Assembly: GCF_014337925.2 (NCBI RefSeq)
Contig: NZ_CP143423.1
Coordinates: 4,060,501 to 4,124,500 of the forward strand
Length of the DNA stretch: 64,000 nt
Reading direction: 5' to 3'
From: Roseobacter fucihabitans
GTDB taxonomy: Bacteria; Pseudomonadota; Alphaproteobacteria; Rhodobacterales; Rhodobacteraceae
The notes beneath the pieces are model-generated. The model was not told where the DNA came from. It ran no database searches and saw nothing but the letters and a program-made list of their open reading frames with translations. The translations under genes were made by a program, and so were the position numbers. The first letter of the stretch is position 1. Every line of letters starts with the position of its first letter. Shown here piece after piece: positions 20,386-29,149 of this stretch.

Positions 20386-21262
20386 TGCTGCGCGCAGCCG
20401 TCACATTGGGTGCGACGGGCGTCAACCGTTCGGCATACGCGCGCACCATTTCGGCCAATTGCGCCTCGCCGGGGCAGGATGGAATTGAGGCAATCGCCCC
20501 ACCCAGAATATCCTTGAGCCGTGAAATCGCGCCCTGAACCCCAAGCAAGGACACCGCATTCGGGCGCCCATGCAGATCGTCCTGACCCACGGGTTTGCCC
20601 AGCGTTTCCGCGTCATAAAGCGCATCACGCAGATCATCGGCAACCTGAAAGGCCTCGCCGATGCGCGCGCCCAATTCAAACCACGGCTCGGCTTCCTGGC
20701 CCGCCGCAACCGCGCCCATCTGGGTGGCCGCAATGAACAGCGCGCCGGTTTTCGCCTGGTGATAGGCGGAGAGATCAATCTCAGCTTCGCTTTCCCAACC
20801 CTGCCCGGCACAGATACCGCCCGGCATGCCGGTGCGCTGCGCGAGCGTCACGATCATCTGCGCCACACGCTCGGGGGCAAGACCGGATTGGCGCGCCAGT
20901 ATTTCAAAAGCCAATACGATCAGGCTGTCCCCGGTCAGAACGGCCAGAGGCTCGGAATAGGCTCGGTGCACCGTCGGTTTGCCGCGCCGGATTTCAGCGT
21001 CATCAAAACAAGGAAGGTCATCGTGCACAAGGCTCGCACAATGGATCAACTCCAGCGCCGAGGCAGCCGCATCCGACAGCCGGGGCTGATCATCACCGCA
21101 GGCCAGGGCCACAGACATCAGAATAGTGGGGCGAATTCTCGCACCGCCCGGCGCTGTGGCATATTCAAGTGCTGAGGCCAGCCTTGGCGGCACCGCGCCA
21201 CGCCCCTGCCCCACGGCCACAGCCGATGATATTGCGGTCTCAATTCGCGTATTCAGGCCCAT
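20378..21262 (-). CDS. crtE: Geranylgeranyl diphosphate synthase
   Basis: A trans-isoprenyl diphosphate synthase of 294 residues that makes the C20 precursor of carotenoids and of the bacteriochlorophyll tail. The first Asp-rich motif is VHDDLPCFDDAEIRRGKPT (about residues 79-97), and the second is FQVADDLRDALYD near residue 220. GGARIRP near residue 40 binds isopentenyl diphosphate. It is divergent from crtD across a 94-base region with PpsR sites and has an ATG start at 21262. Confidence 0.94.
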   Translation of the reverse strand: MGLNTRIETAISSAVAVGQGRGAVPPRLASALEYATAPGGARIRPTILMSVALACGDDQPRLSDAAASALELIHCASLVHDDLPCFDDAEIRRGKPTVHRAYSEPLAVLTGDSLIVLAFEILARQSGLAPERVAQMIVTLAQRTGMPGGICAGQGWESEAEIDLSAYHQAKTGALFIAATQMGAVAAGQEAEPWFELGARIGEAFQVADDLRDALYDAETLGKPVGQDDLHGRPNAVSLLGVQGAISRLKDILGGAIASIPSCPGEAQLAEMVRAYAERLTPVAPNVTAARSNV

Positions 21263-21286
21263 GCATCATTCCTCTCACCGGCAATG

Positions 21287-21304
21287 CGTCACTTTAATTT
21301 GACA
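21287..21304. promoter_or_regulatory. Degenerate PpsR/CrtJ site, crtE-crtD gap
   Basis: CGT-N12-ACA, one base from the TGT-N12-ACA consensus, six bases from the perfect site that follows. Read with it, the crtE-crtD divergent promoter has the same tandem layout as the bchC promoter. Confidence 0.55.
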
Positions 21305-21310
21305 CTAAAG

Positions 21311-21328
21311 TGTAAATCATACTGGACA
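21311..21328. promoter_or_regulatory. PpsR/CrtJ site, crtE-crtD gap
   Basis: A perfect TGT-N12-ACA, extended to AAGTGT...ACACTT, centred between the crtE and crtD start codons. It is placed to repress both divergent carotenoid units under aerobic or high-light conditions. Confidence 0.82.
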
Positions 21329-21356
21329 CTTTACCACTTCGAGTCAACAATCACAT

Positions 21357-22907
21357 ATGGATATTACGACCCCTTCCGTTTTGCCCCATCGACCCGACGC
21401 CATTGTGATCGGCGCGGGGATCGCGGGGCTGGCTGGCGCGCTGCGTCTGAACGCGGGCGGTATGGCGGTGACATTGCTGGAACGCCACAGCCATACCGGC
21501 GGCAAGATCAGAACCATGCAGAGTGACGCAGGCCCGGTCGATGCGGGGCCGACGGTCCTGACCCTGCGACATGTGTTTGATGATCTATTCGCCTGCGCCG
21601 GTGCCCGGCTTGAGGATCATGTGACATTGATCAAACAGGAGATTCTGGCGCGCCACTTCTGGTCCGATGGATCGCGGCTCGACCTGCACAGCGATCCCGA
21701 TGCCAGCATCGCGGCCATTGCGGATTTAGCAGGCGGCAGGGCCGCGGATGAATTTCGCCGTTTCAATACGCGCACGCAACAGCTGTTTCAGGCCTTCGAC
21801 GCGCCGATGATGCAGGCCGCAACACCCAAGATGACGCAGCTTGTGACGCGCGTTTTGCGTCAGCCCACACTGATCCCGGCGATGGCCCCGCTCTCTACTC
21901 TGGCGCAAATGCTTGAGCGCCAGTTCAGCGATCCGCGTCTGGCGCAGCTCTTTGGCCGATATGCGACCTATGTGGGCGGCGCGCCGCATCTGAGCCCGGC
22001 GATCCTGTCGCTGATCTGGCAGGCCGAAGCGGCGGGCGTCTGGGTCGTCAAAGGCGGGATGCATCATCTGACCGATGCGCTGACACGCTTGGCCATCGCG
22101 CGGGGCGTCACGTTGCGCGGCGACAGTCATGTGGACCGGATCACCCTGCGCGACGGGATCGCCACCGGTGTTGAACTCAACGGATCAGAACATCTTGAGG
22201 CCAGCACGATACTATATGCCGGCGATCCGCGCGCTTTGGCAACGGGCAGCATGGGCAATGATCTGAAGAACGTGGCCCCGCAGACGGCACGGCTCCCACG
22301 GTCCTTCTCCGCGCGGGTGCACAGCTTTGCGGCGACGCCGAAGGGCCCGGAGCTTGCCCATCACAACGTGTTTTTCGCAGATGACCCGCAATCGGAATTC
22401 CGGGACCTGTGCGAGGATCGTATCCCGCGTGATCCGACCCTGTACCTTTGTGCCGAAGATCGCGGTCAAGGCTCAAAACCCTCTGCGCTGGAGCGGTTCG
22501 AGATGATCTCGAACGCCCCGGCGACACCCACATCGACCCCCCCAATGGATTTGGACAAATGGCATCATCAGACCCTGCACAGGTTGGCGGATTTCGGGGT
22601 GAGCATGTCACCGACACCGACGACCACAACGATCACGACACCGCAACACTTCGCCGCGATGTTCCCACAGACACAGGGCGCGCTCTACGGGCAAAGCCCG
22701 CACGGGCTGACCGCATCGCTGCAACGGCCCACTGCGCAGACCCCGATCAAAGGCCTGTGGCTGGCGGGCGGCGGGACGCATCCGGGGGCGGGCGTGCCCA
22801 TGGCGACCCTCTCCGCGCGGCACGCGGCAGAGGCGATCTTGCGCGCCCGAACTTCGACGTCCACGTCGGGCCAAACGGCTACGCCTGGTGGTATGTCGAC
22901 GGCCTGA
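21357..22907 (+). CDS. crtD: Methoxyneurosporene/hydroxyneurosporene dehydrogenase
   Basis: A flavin-type carotenoid 3,4-desaturase of 516 residues. The N-terminal dinucleotide-binding motif is VIGAGIAGLAGALRLNAGG, and the C-terminal flavin motif GLWLAGGGTHPGAGVPMATLS is typical of the phytoene desaturase family. The last approximately 18 residues are a Ser/Thr/Gly-rich tail that overlaps the in-frame N-terminal coding region of crtC and does not look like family sequence. The gene is divergent from crtE and co-transcribed with crtC. Confidence 0.92.
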   Translation: MDITTPSVLPHRPDAIVIGAGIAGLAGALRLNAGGMAVTLLERHSHTGGKIRTMQSDAGPVDAGPTVLTLRHVFDDLFACAGARLEDHVTLIKQEILARHFWSDGSRLDLHSDPDASIAAIADLAGGRAADEFRRFNTRTQQLFQAFDAPMMQAATPKMTQLVTRVLRQPTLIPAMAPLSTLAQMLERQFSDPRLAQLFGRYATYVGGAPHLSPAILSLIWQAEAAGVWVVKGGMHHLTDALTRLAIARGVTLRGDSHVDRITLRDGIATGVELNGSEHLEASTILYAGDPRALATGSMGNDLKNVAPQTARLPRSFSARVHSFAATPKGPELAHHNVFFADDPQSEFRDLCEDRIPRDPTLYLCAEDRGQGSKPSALERFEMISNAPATPTSTPPMDLDKWHHQTLHRLADFGVSMSPTPTTTTITTPQHFAAMFPQTQGALYGQSPHGLTASLQRPTAQTPIKGLWLAGGGTHPGAGVPMATLSARHAAEAILRARTSTSTSGQTATPGGMSTA

Positions 22908-23794
22908 GCGATTGTGGCACCCGTGCGGTTTCCGTGATCGGGTTTATCGGCTCGGTGTTTTCACCCTGGTATCGCTGGTCCGGGCGCAAAAACCCGCAAA
23001 ACCACGTCTGCATCAATGTCGCGACCTATGGTCCGGGCGGGCGGTTCACCATGACGGATCGCGGGGAATCCGCACTGCGCCAGACCGGCGCGCGCCTTGA
23101 GGTCGGCCCCTCCATGATGCGTTGGGAAGGCGACCAACTGGTGATCGACATCGATGAAATATCCGGCCCGCCCCTGATCAACCGCATTCGCGGACAAATC
23201 CGGGTGATCCCCTCCGCGCTCACCGGTCTCGAATTGCCGCTGACACCGGATGGCGCGCATATCTGGCGACCCTTTGCGCCGACCTCGCGCATTGAGGTCG
23301 ATATCGACCGCCACGGCTGGCAGTGGCAGGGCGAGGGGTATTTCGACGCGAATTTTGGCACGCGCGCGCTGGAAGAGGATTTCAGCTATTGGACATGGGG
23401 TCGCTTTCCGACGAAATCCGGGGCGACCTGTTTTTATGACGCAACCCGGCTGGATGGCTCGACGCTCGCGGCGGCCTATCAATTTGACGCGGATGGGAAC
23501 GGGCGCTCGATCCCCCTGCCCCCGCTGGCCAAAATGCGCCGCAGCCTGTGGGCGGTCAAACGCGAAACGCGCGCCGATGCCGGGTTCAAACCGCGCCAGA
23601 CCCTGAACATGCTGGATGCGCCGTTTTATTCCCGCTCCGCCGTGCAGACCCAGATTGACGGCGAAATCGTGACCGGCGTGCATGAAGCGCTGGATTTACG
23701 GCGTTTTCGCAGCCCGCTGTTGAAACCGATGCTGGCCGTCCGCGTTCCCCGGCGTAAGAACTGGAATTTTAACACAAGCCCTGCGGGGTCATAG
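22757..23794 (+). CDS. crtC: Carotenoid 1,2-hydratase
   Basis: The hydratase that adds water to the psi end group of neurosporene and spheroidene-type carotenoids. The core GFIGSVFSPWYRWSG and HVCINVATYGPGGRFTMTDR is diagnostic. The segment FDVHVGPNGYAWWYVDGLSD, well kept in longer CrtC proteins, is encoded upstream of the crtD stop, so the genes overlap deeply. No ATG precedes it nearby: the closest in-frame start is GTG 22757, used here, giving 345 residues. A short form starting at GTG 22934 (286 residues) would match the length I recall for Rhodobacter capsulatus CrtC. The start is therefore uncertain. The end overlaps the uxuA end by six bases. Confidence 0.85.
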   Translation: MAGGRRDASGGGRAHGDPLRAARGRGDLARPNFDVHVGPNGYAWWYVDGLSDCGTRAVSVIGFIGSVFSPWYRWSGRKNPQNHVCINVATYGPGGRFTMTDRGESALRQTGARLEVGPSMMRWEGDQLVIDIDEISGPPLINRIRGQIRVIPSALTGLELPLTPDGAHIWRPFAPTSRIEVDIDRHGWQWQGEGYFDANFGTRALEEDFSYWTWGRFPTKSGATCFYDATRLDGSTLAAAYQFDADGNGRSIPLPPLAKMRRSLWAVKRETRADAGFKPRQTLNMLDAPFYSRSAVQTQIDGEIVTGVHEALDLRRFRSPLLKPMLAVRVPRRKNWNFNTSPAGS

Positions 23795-24997
23795 CCCGAT
23801 GCGTGGTTCAAGTGCTGCGATCACACCGCGCAATTCGGCCAGCCCCTTGAGGCGACCAATTGACGGGTAACCGGGCTGTGCGCGCCGGTTGAGATCATCG
23901 AGAATATCCTGCCCATGATCCGGGCGAAACGGGATCGACCAATCTGCGCGCCCGGAGGCCTTGCGGCGCGCTTCCTCTTTCAAAACGGCCTCGACCAGCG
24001 CCACCATATCGGTATCCCCGCCGAGATGTTCGGCTTCATAAAACGAACCACGCACATCCGAAGTTTCGCGCGTCACGTTGCGCAGGTGCAGGAAATGCAC
24101 GCGGTCCCCCAGACGTGCCATCATCCCCGGCAGATCATTGTCAGGCCGCGCACCAAGGGAGCCGGAACAGAGCGTGATGCCATTGGCCGGGCTGTCCACC
24201 GCCTGCATGATTTTGACGTACTGCTCCTCAGACGACATGATCCGGGGCAGGCCCAGCAGCGCAAAGGGCGGATCATCCGGATGACAGCACAGCCGCAGGC
24301 CGAGTTCTTCCGCCAGTGGCACCACCTCGGAGAGGAAATCAATCAGATGGGCGCGCAGGGTGTCCTCGGACATGGCGGCATATTCGGCCAAATGCGCACG
24401 CACATCCTCCAACGTGAATTTTTCAGCCGCGCCGGGCAGGCCAAAAACAACGTTGCCCGCGAGCGCGTCACGCTCTGCGCCACTCATCGCCGCATATCGG
24501 CGCGCGGCGGCCTCACATAGCGCCGCGTCGTATTCCTCAGCCGCGCCCGGACGTTGCAGGATGTGCAGGTCAAAGGCCGCGAAATCAGTTAGATCAAACC
24601 GCATGCAGGTGGCCCCGGACGGCAAGCGGTGGGTCAGGCTGGTGCGGGTCCAATCGAGCACCGGCATGAAATTATAGCAGATCACCTTGATCCCGGCCGC
24701 TGCGAGATGGCGCATGGATTGACGGTAGGCATCTATATGCGCGCGCCAATCGCCCTGCTGTTTCTTGATATCCTCCGAGACCGGCAGGCTTTCCACCACA
24801 TCCCAGGCAAGGTTGGAAGGTGTCCCATCCTCCATATGCGCCAGAACGGCCTGGCGCGCGGCGATTTCCTGCTCGGTCCAGACGGTGCCGGTTGGGATGT
24901 GATGCAGAGCGGTGACGACCCCTTGCACACCCGCCTGAAGCATATCGTCTATTGAGACCTGATCCTTCGGGCCAAACCAGCGCCATGTCTGTTTCAT
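23789..24997 (-). CDS. uxuA: Mannonate dehydratase
   Basis: A 402-residue enzyme that converts D-mannonate to 2-keto-3-deoxygluconate in hexuronate breakdown. It begins MKQTWRWFGPKD, the family start. Further signatures are YNFMPVLDWTRT, the metal-binding CCHPDDPPFALLGLPRI near residue 235, and HFLHLRNV and FRPDHGQDIL near the C-terminus. The ATG at 24997 has GGAGGA ahead of it; the longer frame to 25159 runs into the regulatory gap. It is divergent from the GntR regulator gene, which may control it. Confidence 0.92.
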   Translation of the reverse strand: MKQTWRWFGPKDQVSIDDMLQAGVQGVVTALHHIPTGTVWTEQEIAARQAVLAHMEDGTPSNLAWDVVESLPVSEDIKKQQGDWRAHIDAYRQSMRHLAAAGIKVICYNFMPVLDWTRTSLTHRLPSGATCMRFDLTDFAAFDLHILQRPGAAEEYDAALCEAAARRYAAMSGAERDALAGNVVFGLPGAAEKFTLEDVRAHLAEYAAMSEDTLRAHLIDFLSEVVPLAEELGLRLCCHPDDPPFALLGLPRIMSSEEQYVKIMQAVDSPANGITLCSGSLGARPDNDLPGMMARLGDRVHFLHLRNVTRETSDVRGSFYEAEHLGGDTDMVALVEAVLKEEARRKASGRADWSIPFRPDHGQDILDDLNRRAQPGYPSIGRLKGLAELRGVIAALEPRIGL

Positions 24998-25072
24998 CTG
25001 ACATTCCTCCACATCCGCCCCGGCGCGACCCGAAGCTTGCAGCAATCCTAGCATAGAGATGAGTTGCTGACT

Positions 25073-25088
25073 AGTATGGAAGTATGGT
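25073..25088. promoter_or_regulatory. 8-bp tandem repeat in the uxuA-gntR gap
   Basis: AGTATGGA is followed at once by AGTATGGT, 25 bases before the gntR start. Direct or inverted short repeats in such gaps are often the operator of the adjacent GntR regulator, but this specific site is a guess from position. Confidence 0.3.
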
Positions 25089-25112
25089 ACAAAACACTGG
25101 GGAGAACGAATC

Positions 25113-25856
25113 GTGCTGTACACAGGGAGCAAGGAGAGACTGGAGCCATCACGGCCCATCGCGCCACAAATTCACGGCATCCTGCGTGCGCGTATCATAC
25201 GCAACGACCTCACACCCGGCAGCCGAATTTCAGAATCCGAAATCGCCGCAGCCTATAGCGTGAGCCGCCAGCCCGTGCGCGAAGCTTTCATCCGGCTGGT
25301 TGGTGACGGTCTGGTGGCCATCCTGCCCCAACGCGGCACGATCGTGCGCAAGATTGAGTATAGTGGCGTGATTGACGCGCGTTTCCTGCGCGAAGCCATC
25401 GAGGCCGATATCGTCAAGATCCTGGCACAAACCCCCGATGCCGCGCTGATTGCGGATCTGCGCGAGCAACTGGAGCGTCAACGCCAATGCGACGCGGACT
25501 CGCGTACAGGGTTCATCGCGCTGGATGAGGAATTCCACCGCACCTTGGCGGCCGGCGCGGGCAAGGCCGGTGCCTGGGCGCAGATCGAGGGATTGAAATC
25601 CCAGATGGACCGTGTGCGGTTCCTGTCGCTGGTGCAATTTCCCGTAGATCGCCTCATTGAACAGCACGCCGATATCGTCAACCAGATCGAGTCCGGGGCC
25701 ATCGTGACTGCCGACGTCGCCATTCGCATACATCTACGCGAAGTGCTGAACGATCTGCCAAAGGTAGTCGAGGCCTACCCTGAATTTTTCGAACTGCCGG
25801 TCGCGGGGATTTCCCAGCCGGTCCATGCACCCATCCAAGGAGGAGACACCACATGA
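25113..25856 (+). CDS. GntR-family transcriptional regulator (FCD domain)
   Basis: A 247-residue repressor-type protein. The N-terminal winged helix is IISRNDLTPGSRISESEIA-like, with recognition helix YSVSRQPVREAFIRL near residue 50. The FCD ligand domain follows (FLREAIEADIVKILA, DEEFHRTLAAGAGK, IEQHADIVNQIESG), whose His/Asp residues normally bind a metal and a carboxylate. The GTG start has GGGGAG upstream. It diverges from uxuA and overlaps dctP by four bases, so it could respond to a sugar acid or to the aromatic acid handled by the downstream genes. Confidence 0.9.
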   Translation: MLYTGSKERLEPSRPIAPQIHGILRARIIRNDLTPGSRISESEIAAAYSVSRQPVREAFIRLVGDGLVAILPQRGTIVRKIEYSGVIDARFLREAIEADIVKILAQTPDAALIADLREQLERQRQCDADSRTGFIALDEEFHRTLAAGAGKAGAWAQIEGLKSQMDRVRFLSLVQFPVDRLIEQHADIVNQIESGAIVTADVAIRIHLREVLNDLPKVVEAYPEFFELPVAGISQPVHAPIQGGDTT

Positions 25857-26830
25857 CATTCGCAACGACATTCAAAGGCTTAGCCGCCGCCGTTTTGGCC
25901 GCGGGATTTATCGCAGCCCCGGCAATGGCACAGGAACGCACGCTAAAACTCGGCCACCTGGCCAATGAGGAGAACCCCTGGCATCTGGCCGCGGTGAAAT
26001 TCGGCGAAGAGCTTTCGACGCTGACCGAAGGGCGCATCACCGTCGAGGTCTTCCCAAACGAGTCGCTGGGCAAGGAAATCGACCTGATCAACGGCATGCA
26101 GCTTGGCACCGTGGATATGACGATCACCGGCGAAAGCCTGCAAAACTGGGCACCCATGGCGGCGCTGCTCGCCGTGCCCTACGCCTATAAATCCATCGAG
26201 CATATGGACGAGGTCGCCTCCGGTGACATCGGCGATCAGATCAAGGCGCAGATCGTGGAAAAGGCGCAAATTCGCCCCATCGCGTTTTTCGCCCGTGGAC
26301 CGCGCAACCTGACCTCAAACCGTCCCATCGCCTCGCCCGCTGATCTTGATGGGTTGAAAATGCGCGTGCCCAATGTGCCGCTTTTCATTGACGTGTGGTC
26401 CGCGCTAGGAGCCGCCCCCGGCCCGATGGCGTTTTCCGAGGTCTTCACCAGTCTGCAAAACGGCACCATTGAATCGCAGGAAAACCCACTGGCGCTGATC
26501 CGTTCCGCCAGCTTCAACGAGGTGCAAAGCCACGTCAACATGACCGAGCATGTGCGCTCCTGGATCTACCTGACGATTGCCGAAACCACATGGGCTTCCC
26601 TGAGCGAAGCCGATCAGGGCGCGGTCATGGAAGCCGCCGCGCGCGCGCAAACCTACGAGCGTGGGTTGTTTGAAGCGAGCCTCGCCGCAGATCGCGCCTA
26701 TCTGGAGGCCAATGGCATGACATTTGTCGACGTCGACGGCGCGGCCTTTGCAAGTGCCGCAAAAGACGCGGTGCTGGCCAATGTCAGCGATGAAATCAAA
26801 CCCATCGTCGAAGGCCTGTTCGCCGAATAA
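25853..26830 (+). CDS. dctP: TRAP transporter periplasmic substrate-binding protein
   Basis: A 325-residue DctP-family protein. A cleavable signal peptide (about 26 residues ending in APAMA) is followed by the mature start LKLGHLANEENPWH. The family motif with the substrate-binding Arg is in FARGPRNLTSNRPI and LKMRVPNVPLF near residues 145-175. It starts in an ATGA overlap with the gntR gene. It delivers a carboxylate to the DctQM permease; the neighbouring pca genes suggest an aromatic or sugar acid, which is inference. Confidence 0.9.
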   Translation: MTFATTFKGLAAAVLAAGFIAAPAMAQERTLKLGHLANEENPWHLAAVKFGEELSTLTEGRITVEVFPNESLGKEIDLINGMQLGTVDMTITGESLQNWAPMAALLAVPYAYKSIEHMDEVASGDIGDQIKAQIVEKAQIRPIAFFARGPRNLTSNRPIASPADLDGLKMRVPNVPLFIDVWSALGAAPGPMAFSEVFTSLQNGTIESQENPLALIRSASFNEVQSHVNMTEHVRSWIYLTIAETTWASLSEADQGAVMEAAARAQTYERGLFEASLAADRAYLEANGMTFVDVDGAAFASAAKDAVLANVSDEIKPIVEGLFAE

Positions 26831-26888
26831 ACCAAACCCCACCGGTGCCGCCCCTTGTGGCACCGGTTTCCCGTTCGGAGCCACAAGC

Positions 26889-27392
26889 ATGCATCGTACC
26901 ATCCAGACCATCACGTTTATCGCGCGGCTTGGGGCCGGTCTTGCCTTTGCGCTGCTGCTCGCGGTGGTCCTCATTCAGGTAATCGGACGTCTGACCGGCG
27001 CATCCCCCGTCTGGACCGAGGAACTCACCCGCTTTGCGCTCCTTTATATGGTGGCTTTTGGCGCGGGGCTCGCCTTTCGTTCCGGTGATCTGGTCAATGT
27101 CGATGTGATCTGTGAATTCCTGCCCGGCAAACTGCCCTGGCTACTCCGCCTGCTCGCGGGGCTTGTGACGGCGGGGCTCGCGCTCTATCTGCTGCCCCAT
27201 GCTTGGCGCTACGTCGCCATCGGCAAAATGCAAACCGCTCCGGCCCTCGGGATCCGCATGGATTTTGCCCATTTCACCGTCTTTCTGATGATCGCAGGGC
27301 TGGCCCTTTTCGGCGCGCTGCGGATTTTCGGCATGCTCAGCGGCACAGAGGATGGCCTGCCCGACAAGAAACCCGAAGAGGTGGATAACTGA
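26889..27392 (+). CDS. dctQ: TRAP transporter small permease subunit
   Basis: A 167-residue membrane protein with four helices. The family motif is TGASPVWTEELTRFALLYMVAFGAGLAF in parts, with Trp-Thr-Glu-Glu near residue 45, followed by helices at about 85-105 and 125-145. The ATG at 26889 is used; the frame open back to 26724 is a shadow of dctP. It lies three bases before dctM. Confidence 0.88.
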   Translation: MHRTIQTITFIARLGAGLAFALLLAVVLIQVIGRLTGASPVWTEELTRFALLYMVAFGAGLAFRSGDLVNVDVICEFLPGKLPWLLRLLAGLVTAGLALYLLPHAWRYVAIGKMQTAPALGIRMDFAHFTVFLMIAGLALFGALRIFGMLSGTEDGLPDKKPEEVDN

Positions 27393-27395
27393 TCC

Positions 27396-28673
27396 ATGGA
27401 AGTCACCATTCTCTTTTCGGTCTTTATCGCCGGGCTGGCCCTTGGCATCCCCGTGGCCATTACGCTCGGCATTTCCTCGCTGGCCTATCTGATACTTGCG
27501 GGTATCCCGCCCGTGGTCATGCCGCAGAAAATGTATGCGGGCATGGATGTGTTCGTGCTGCTGTCGATCCCCGGTTTCATCCTGGCGGGGAACCTGATGA
27601 ACCGGGGCGGTATCACGCAACGCATCATTCGTTTTGCCAATGCGCTGGTGGGCTGGATACGCGGCGGGCTGGGCCTGACCAATATCGCCGCCTCAATGCT
27701 GTTTGGTGGCATCACCGGAACGGCGGTCGCGGATGCCGCCTCCATCGGCGGGGTAATGATTCCCGGCATGAAAAAGGCCGGCTACCCGCCCGCCTTCGCC
27801 GCTGCGATCACCGCCGCCTCCTCTACGGTCGGGCCGATCATCCCGCCCTCAGTGCCGATGATCATCGTCGGCGCACTCTCGGGGATTTCTGTGGGCAAGA
27901 TGTTCCTCGCCGGGGCCATCCCCGGTATCCTGATGGGGCTGGCGATGATGGTGACATGCTATATTATCTCCGCGCGGCGCGGTTTTCCGCATCAACCCTG
28001 GCGGGGCTGGTCCGAGGTCGCGCGCTCCTTCGGTGGTGCCTTCTGGGCGCTGGCCATGACCTTCCTGATCATCTACGGACTGCTCTCCGGCCTCGCGACA
28101 CCTACCGAAACCGCCGTGATCGCCAGCGTCTATGCGTTTTTCGTAGGCGCCTTCATCTACCGCGAACTGCCGATACGCGCGGTGCCAACCATACTCTGTG
28201 ACAGCGCAATTTCCGCCGCCGGTATCCTCGCGCTGGTCGGTTTTGCCAATGTGTTCGGCTGGATCCTCGTCTCCGAGCGCATCCCGCAGGCCATCGCCGC
28301 CGGTGTTCTCTCCCTGACCGACAATAAATTCCTGGTGATCCTGATCATCAACCTGCTGTTGCTCTTTGTGGGCATGTTCATGGAAACCATCGCCGCGTTG
28401 ATCATTCTCTTTGTGCCGCTCCTGTCTCTGGCCACGGCGGTCGGGATCGACCCGCTGCATTTCGCCACTTTTGCGGTGCTCAACCTGATGATCGGGCTGA
28501 CGACACCGCCGGTGGGCGTGTGCCTCTTTGTCTGCGCTGGCATCGCGCGGCTGCCGCTCGCGCCCGTGGTCGTGGCGATCCTGCCGTTCCTGCTGACCAA
28601 TATCCTCGTGCTGCTGGCCGTGTCATACTTCCCGCCGCTTGCCACCTGGCTGCCCTCCGTATTGGCACCCTGA
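27396..28673 (+). CDS. dctM: TRAP transporter large permease subunit
   Basis: A 425-residue integral protein with about 12 helices and the DctM signatures GITGTAVADAASIGGVMIPGMKK in parts, AAITAASSTVGPIIPPS, and LNLMIGLTTPPVGVCLF near the C-terminus. It performs Na+-driven uptake with DctQ. It directly follows dctQ and precedes the protocatechuate genes by 92 bases. Confidence 0.92.
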   Translation: MEVTILFSVFIAGLALGIPVAITLGISSLAYLILAGIPPVVMPQKMYAGMDVFVLLSIPGFILAGNLMNRGGITQRIIRFANALVGWIRGGLGLTNIAASMLFGGITGTAVADAASIGGVMIPGMKKAGYPPAFAAAITAASSTVGPIIPPSVPMIIVGALSGISVGKMFLAGAIPGILMGLAMMVTCYIISARRGFPHQPWRGWSEVARSFGGAFWALAMTFLIIYGLLSGLATPTETAVIASVYAFFVGAFIYRELPIRAVPTILCDSAISAAGILALVGFANVFGWILVSERIPQAIAAGVLSLTDNKFLVILIINLLLLFVGMFMETIAALIILFVPLLSLATAVGIDPLHFATFAVLNLMIGLTTPPVGVCLFVCAGIARLPLAPVVVAILPFLLTNILVLLAVSYFPPLATWLPSVLAP

Positions 28674-28765
28674 TTTGTCCACGAAAGGTCTGTTTTCGCC
28701 CCGCCACTGGCGGTATGGTGACGGGTAGCCGCATCCGATACGGCAAAGGGGGAGCCCGCAGAGCG

Positions 28766-29149
28766 ATGAACGACCGATTAGAAAAGGGCATGGCGATCCG
28801 CCGTTCGGTTCTGGGCGACGCCCATGTGGACCGCGCCGAGGCGGATAAGACCGAGATCGACGCGGCCTTTCAGAACCTCATCACGCAAAGCGCCTGGGGC
28901 ACGGTCTGGGCCTCCGACGCCATTAGCCGGCGCGAACGCTCGATGATCACGCTGGCGCTCTTGGCCGCCACCGGGAATTTCGAAGAAATCCCCATGCATA
29001 TCCGCGCCACCGCCCGCACCGGCGCGAGCCAACAGGACATCGTTGAAGCCTTCCAGCATGTGGCGATTTATGCGGGCGTCCCAGCGGCCAACCACGCCCT
29101 GAAACTGGCCAAACGCACCTACGCCGAGATGGCGGCGGAGGCCCCATGA
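28766..29149 (+). CDS. pcaC: 4-carboxymuconolactone decarboxylase
   Basis: A 127-residue protein of the CMD/AhpD fold that removes CO2 from gamma-carboxymuconolactone in protocatechuate catabolism. [21 protein letters not shown] and [17 protein letters not shown] with the conserved His are the family core. The ATG at 28766 is chosen; the open frame upstream to 28520 is a shadow of dctM. It overlaps pcaH in an ATGA junction. Confidence 0.9.
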   Translation: MNDRLEKGMAIRRSVLGDAHVDRAEADKTEIDAAFQNLITQSAWGTVWASDAISRRERSMITLALLAATGNFEEIPMHIRATARTGASQQDIVEAFQHVAIYAGVPAANHALKLAKRTYAEMAAEAP

